In this document: positions 14,025-14,831 of the stretch, piece after piece | Layout of the letters: each line of letters opens with the position of its first letter | Position numbering within the stretch: the stretch's first letter is position 1 | Assembly (NCBI GenBank): GCA_022791735.1 | Contig: JAAVZQ010000103.1 | Location: 1 to 14,831, forward strand | Direction of reading: 5' to 3' | DNA: 14,831 nucleotides | Source of the DNA: Clostridia bacterium | GTDB lineage: Bacteria > Bacillota > Clostridia > TANB77 > CAG-508 | The notes under the pieces: model-generated | What the model was told of the DNA's origin: nothing | The model's database searches: none | The model's input: only the letters and a program-made list of their open reading frames with translations | Program-made: the position numbers and the translations under genes

Positions 14025-14831
14025 CTATTTTTCTAATAATGTAAACATATATTTTTGATTATTATATGCAGTATTAAATTCTTTTTGCTCTAATACTTCT
14101 ACCGCATATAACTCTTGTATTTTTTTGACTAAGCCATTATCCATTACCCACATTCTTCCGAACATAATCTTGCAAATCTTCTAAATCATATATTACATCT
14201 AAGTTAGGTCCGAATGCTTGATATGCTTTTTCTACTTGCCAGTTATCTTCATCATAAAAAACTTTTTCATTATCTTTAAAACTTGTCATTATTACAAAAC
14301 CAATAAGTTCATTATTTGTAATCAATAAGTCATCTTCTTTTATGTTTTCTTTTGCAAAATCTATTACTTCTTTATTATTTGAATTATAGTTTTCTATTAT
14401 TGCATAATAACAGTTAAAACTTGTCATTACTAAAATTATTGTACATATCCCTATTGTTATATATTTATTTTTCTCTTTAGACATAAAAAATGCTATAAAG
14501 AAAACTAAAAGTCCTGTAACTACTAGCAAATATCTTTCTAGTAGTATCACTTGCATCATTGCAAGTGATACTAGCAATGCTACTATTATAATTCCGAATA
14601 TATATTCCGAATAGCTATAACAGCTGGCTTAGTTTCATTTTTTGCCTTTTTCTCTTTACATATCAAAGTACCTATATATATGTACAAAACAACTGCAAAT
14701 ACTAAAGCTATATATTGATTTATGTTATCACAAAATTGTAAATTTATAATTTTTATTAAGCTGTCTGGAAATTTAAGTTCTATCCAAAATCCACTAGCTA
14801 CTCCACCTAATTGTGTTACAAAGCATACAAG
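14025..14831 (-). CDS. Polytopic membrane protein, glycosyltransferase-like C-terminus (5' partial), three CGGN +1 sites
   Basis: The reading frame enters at 14831 and, with +1 shifts at 14606-14609, 14593-14596 and 14157-14160, runs 268 codons to TAG at 14025-14027. Several membrane helices precede an ERYLLVVTGLLVFF motif, which resembles the (E/P)RY(L/F) helix of GT-C/ArnT-like glycosyltransferases. A final outside domain of about 110 residues includes DDLLITNNELIGFV and KVFYDEDNW. It is probably a lipid-linked-sugar transferase or a relative. The catalytic N-terminus lies beyond the window, so this is uncertain. In frame 0 the gene would be three disconnected pieces. Confidence 0.7.
14157..14160 (-). 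other. CGGA +1 site near the C-terminus of the membrane protein
   Basis: GTT-[CGGA]-AGA gives DYV-G-RMWVMDN and 43 further residues to TAG. In frame 0 TAA follows after six more codons. Confidence 0.85.
14593..14596 (-). other. CGGA +1 site in a membrane helix (second of a pair)
   Basis: ATT-[CGGA]-ATT ATA gives IYI-G-IIIVALLVSLAM. It lies only three codons after the preceding site, so the ribosome must shift twice within 17 bases. Confidence 0.85.
14606..14609 (-). other. CGGA +1 site in a membrane helix (first of a pair)
   Basis: ATT-[CGGA]-ATA TAT gives VIAI-G-IYI. Frame 0 (CGG AAT ATA TAT TCG GAA TTA TAA) is charged and stops, while the shifted frame is a clean hydrophobic helix. Confidence 0.85.

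Noticed and set aside
4348..14609. Reading the seven interrupted genes as pseudogenes
   Set aside because: typA, sigK and the other broken genes are otherwise undamaged, with all conserved motifs kept. Random decay would not give 13 identical C-before-GGN changes.
4348..14609. Systematic sequencing or assembly error as the sole explanation
   Set aside because: Not fully excluded. It is disfavoured because most GG words carry no extra C, the same TCGGA context is neutral in another phase, and true triplet CGG codons are missing. Raw reads would decide.
4348..14609. Simple reassignment of CGG (for example to Trp or Gln)
   Set aside because: Such reassignments keep the triplet frame. Here the downstream sequence matches only after a one-base shift.

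Overview
The window is a very AT-rich Bacillota (Clostridia-like) chromosome segment. It carries a pro-sigma-K gene, so the organism is probably an endospore former. It also carries ordinary Gram-positive housekeeping genes: typA, plsC, cmk, an Asp23-like gene and a tRNA-hydroxylation/methylation pair. I cannot name the genus from sequence alone.

The outstanding feature is systematic. Seven genes are each interrupted by one to three +1 frame breaks, 13 in all: sigK, a GH25-LysM lysozyme, a U32/TrhP protein, a CmpB-like membrane protein, a TrmR-like methyltransferase, typA and a membrane glycosyltransferase-like protein. Every break is the same event. The in-frame word is CGGN (CGGA x7, CGGT x4, CGGC x2), the expected residue is Gly, and dropping the C restores the family sequence. 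I found no in-frame CGG acting as a normal arginine triplet anywhere in the window. CGG that straddles two codons is read normally. CGGN therefore behaves like a four-base glycine codon or an obligatory +1 recoding site. A systematic sequence error must still be excluded.

Layout. 1-4123 (minus): NUDIX hydrolase, a membrane-protein stub, a truncated HAD nucleotidase, an MFS transporter, a 34-aa ORF, a HAD/nucleoside-hydrolase fusion with a frameshifted N-terminus, and a shortened PnuC. This looks like a decaying nucleoside / nicotinamide riboside salvage island, and its breaks are NOT of the CGGN kind. 4285-6060 (plus): sigK overlapping a secreted GH25-LysM gene. 6169-7399 (minus): TrhP-like U32 protein. 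7539-8097 (plus): CmpB-like membrane protein. 8098-8311: gene-free cluster of four hairpins. 8312-9617 (minus): DUF4241 protein and TrmR-like methyltransferase. 9636-9801: terminator and a large nested palindrome. 9803-14831 (minus): typA, plsC, cmk, P-loop/Asp23 protein and the end of a membrane protein.

Three copies of an intergenic palindromic element with ATTCACAGC ends lie at 6071-6159, 12288-12376 and 13091-13155. Good sigma-A promoters precede typA, pnuC and the U32 gene. A sigma-E-like promoter precedes sigK.
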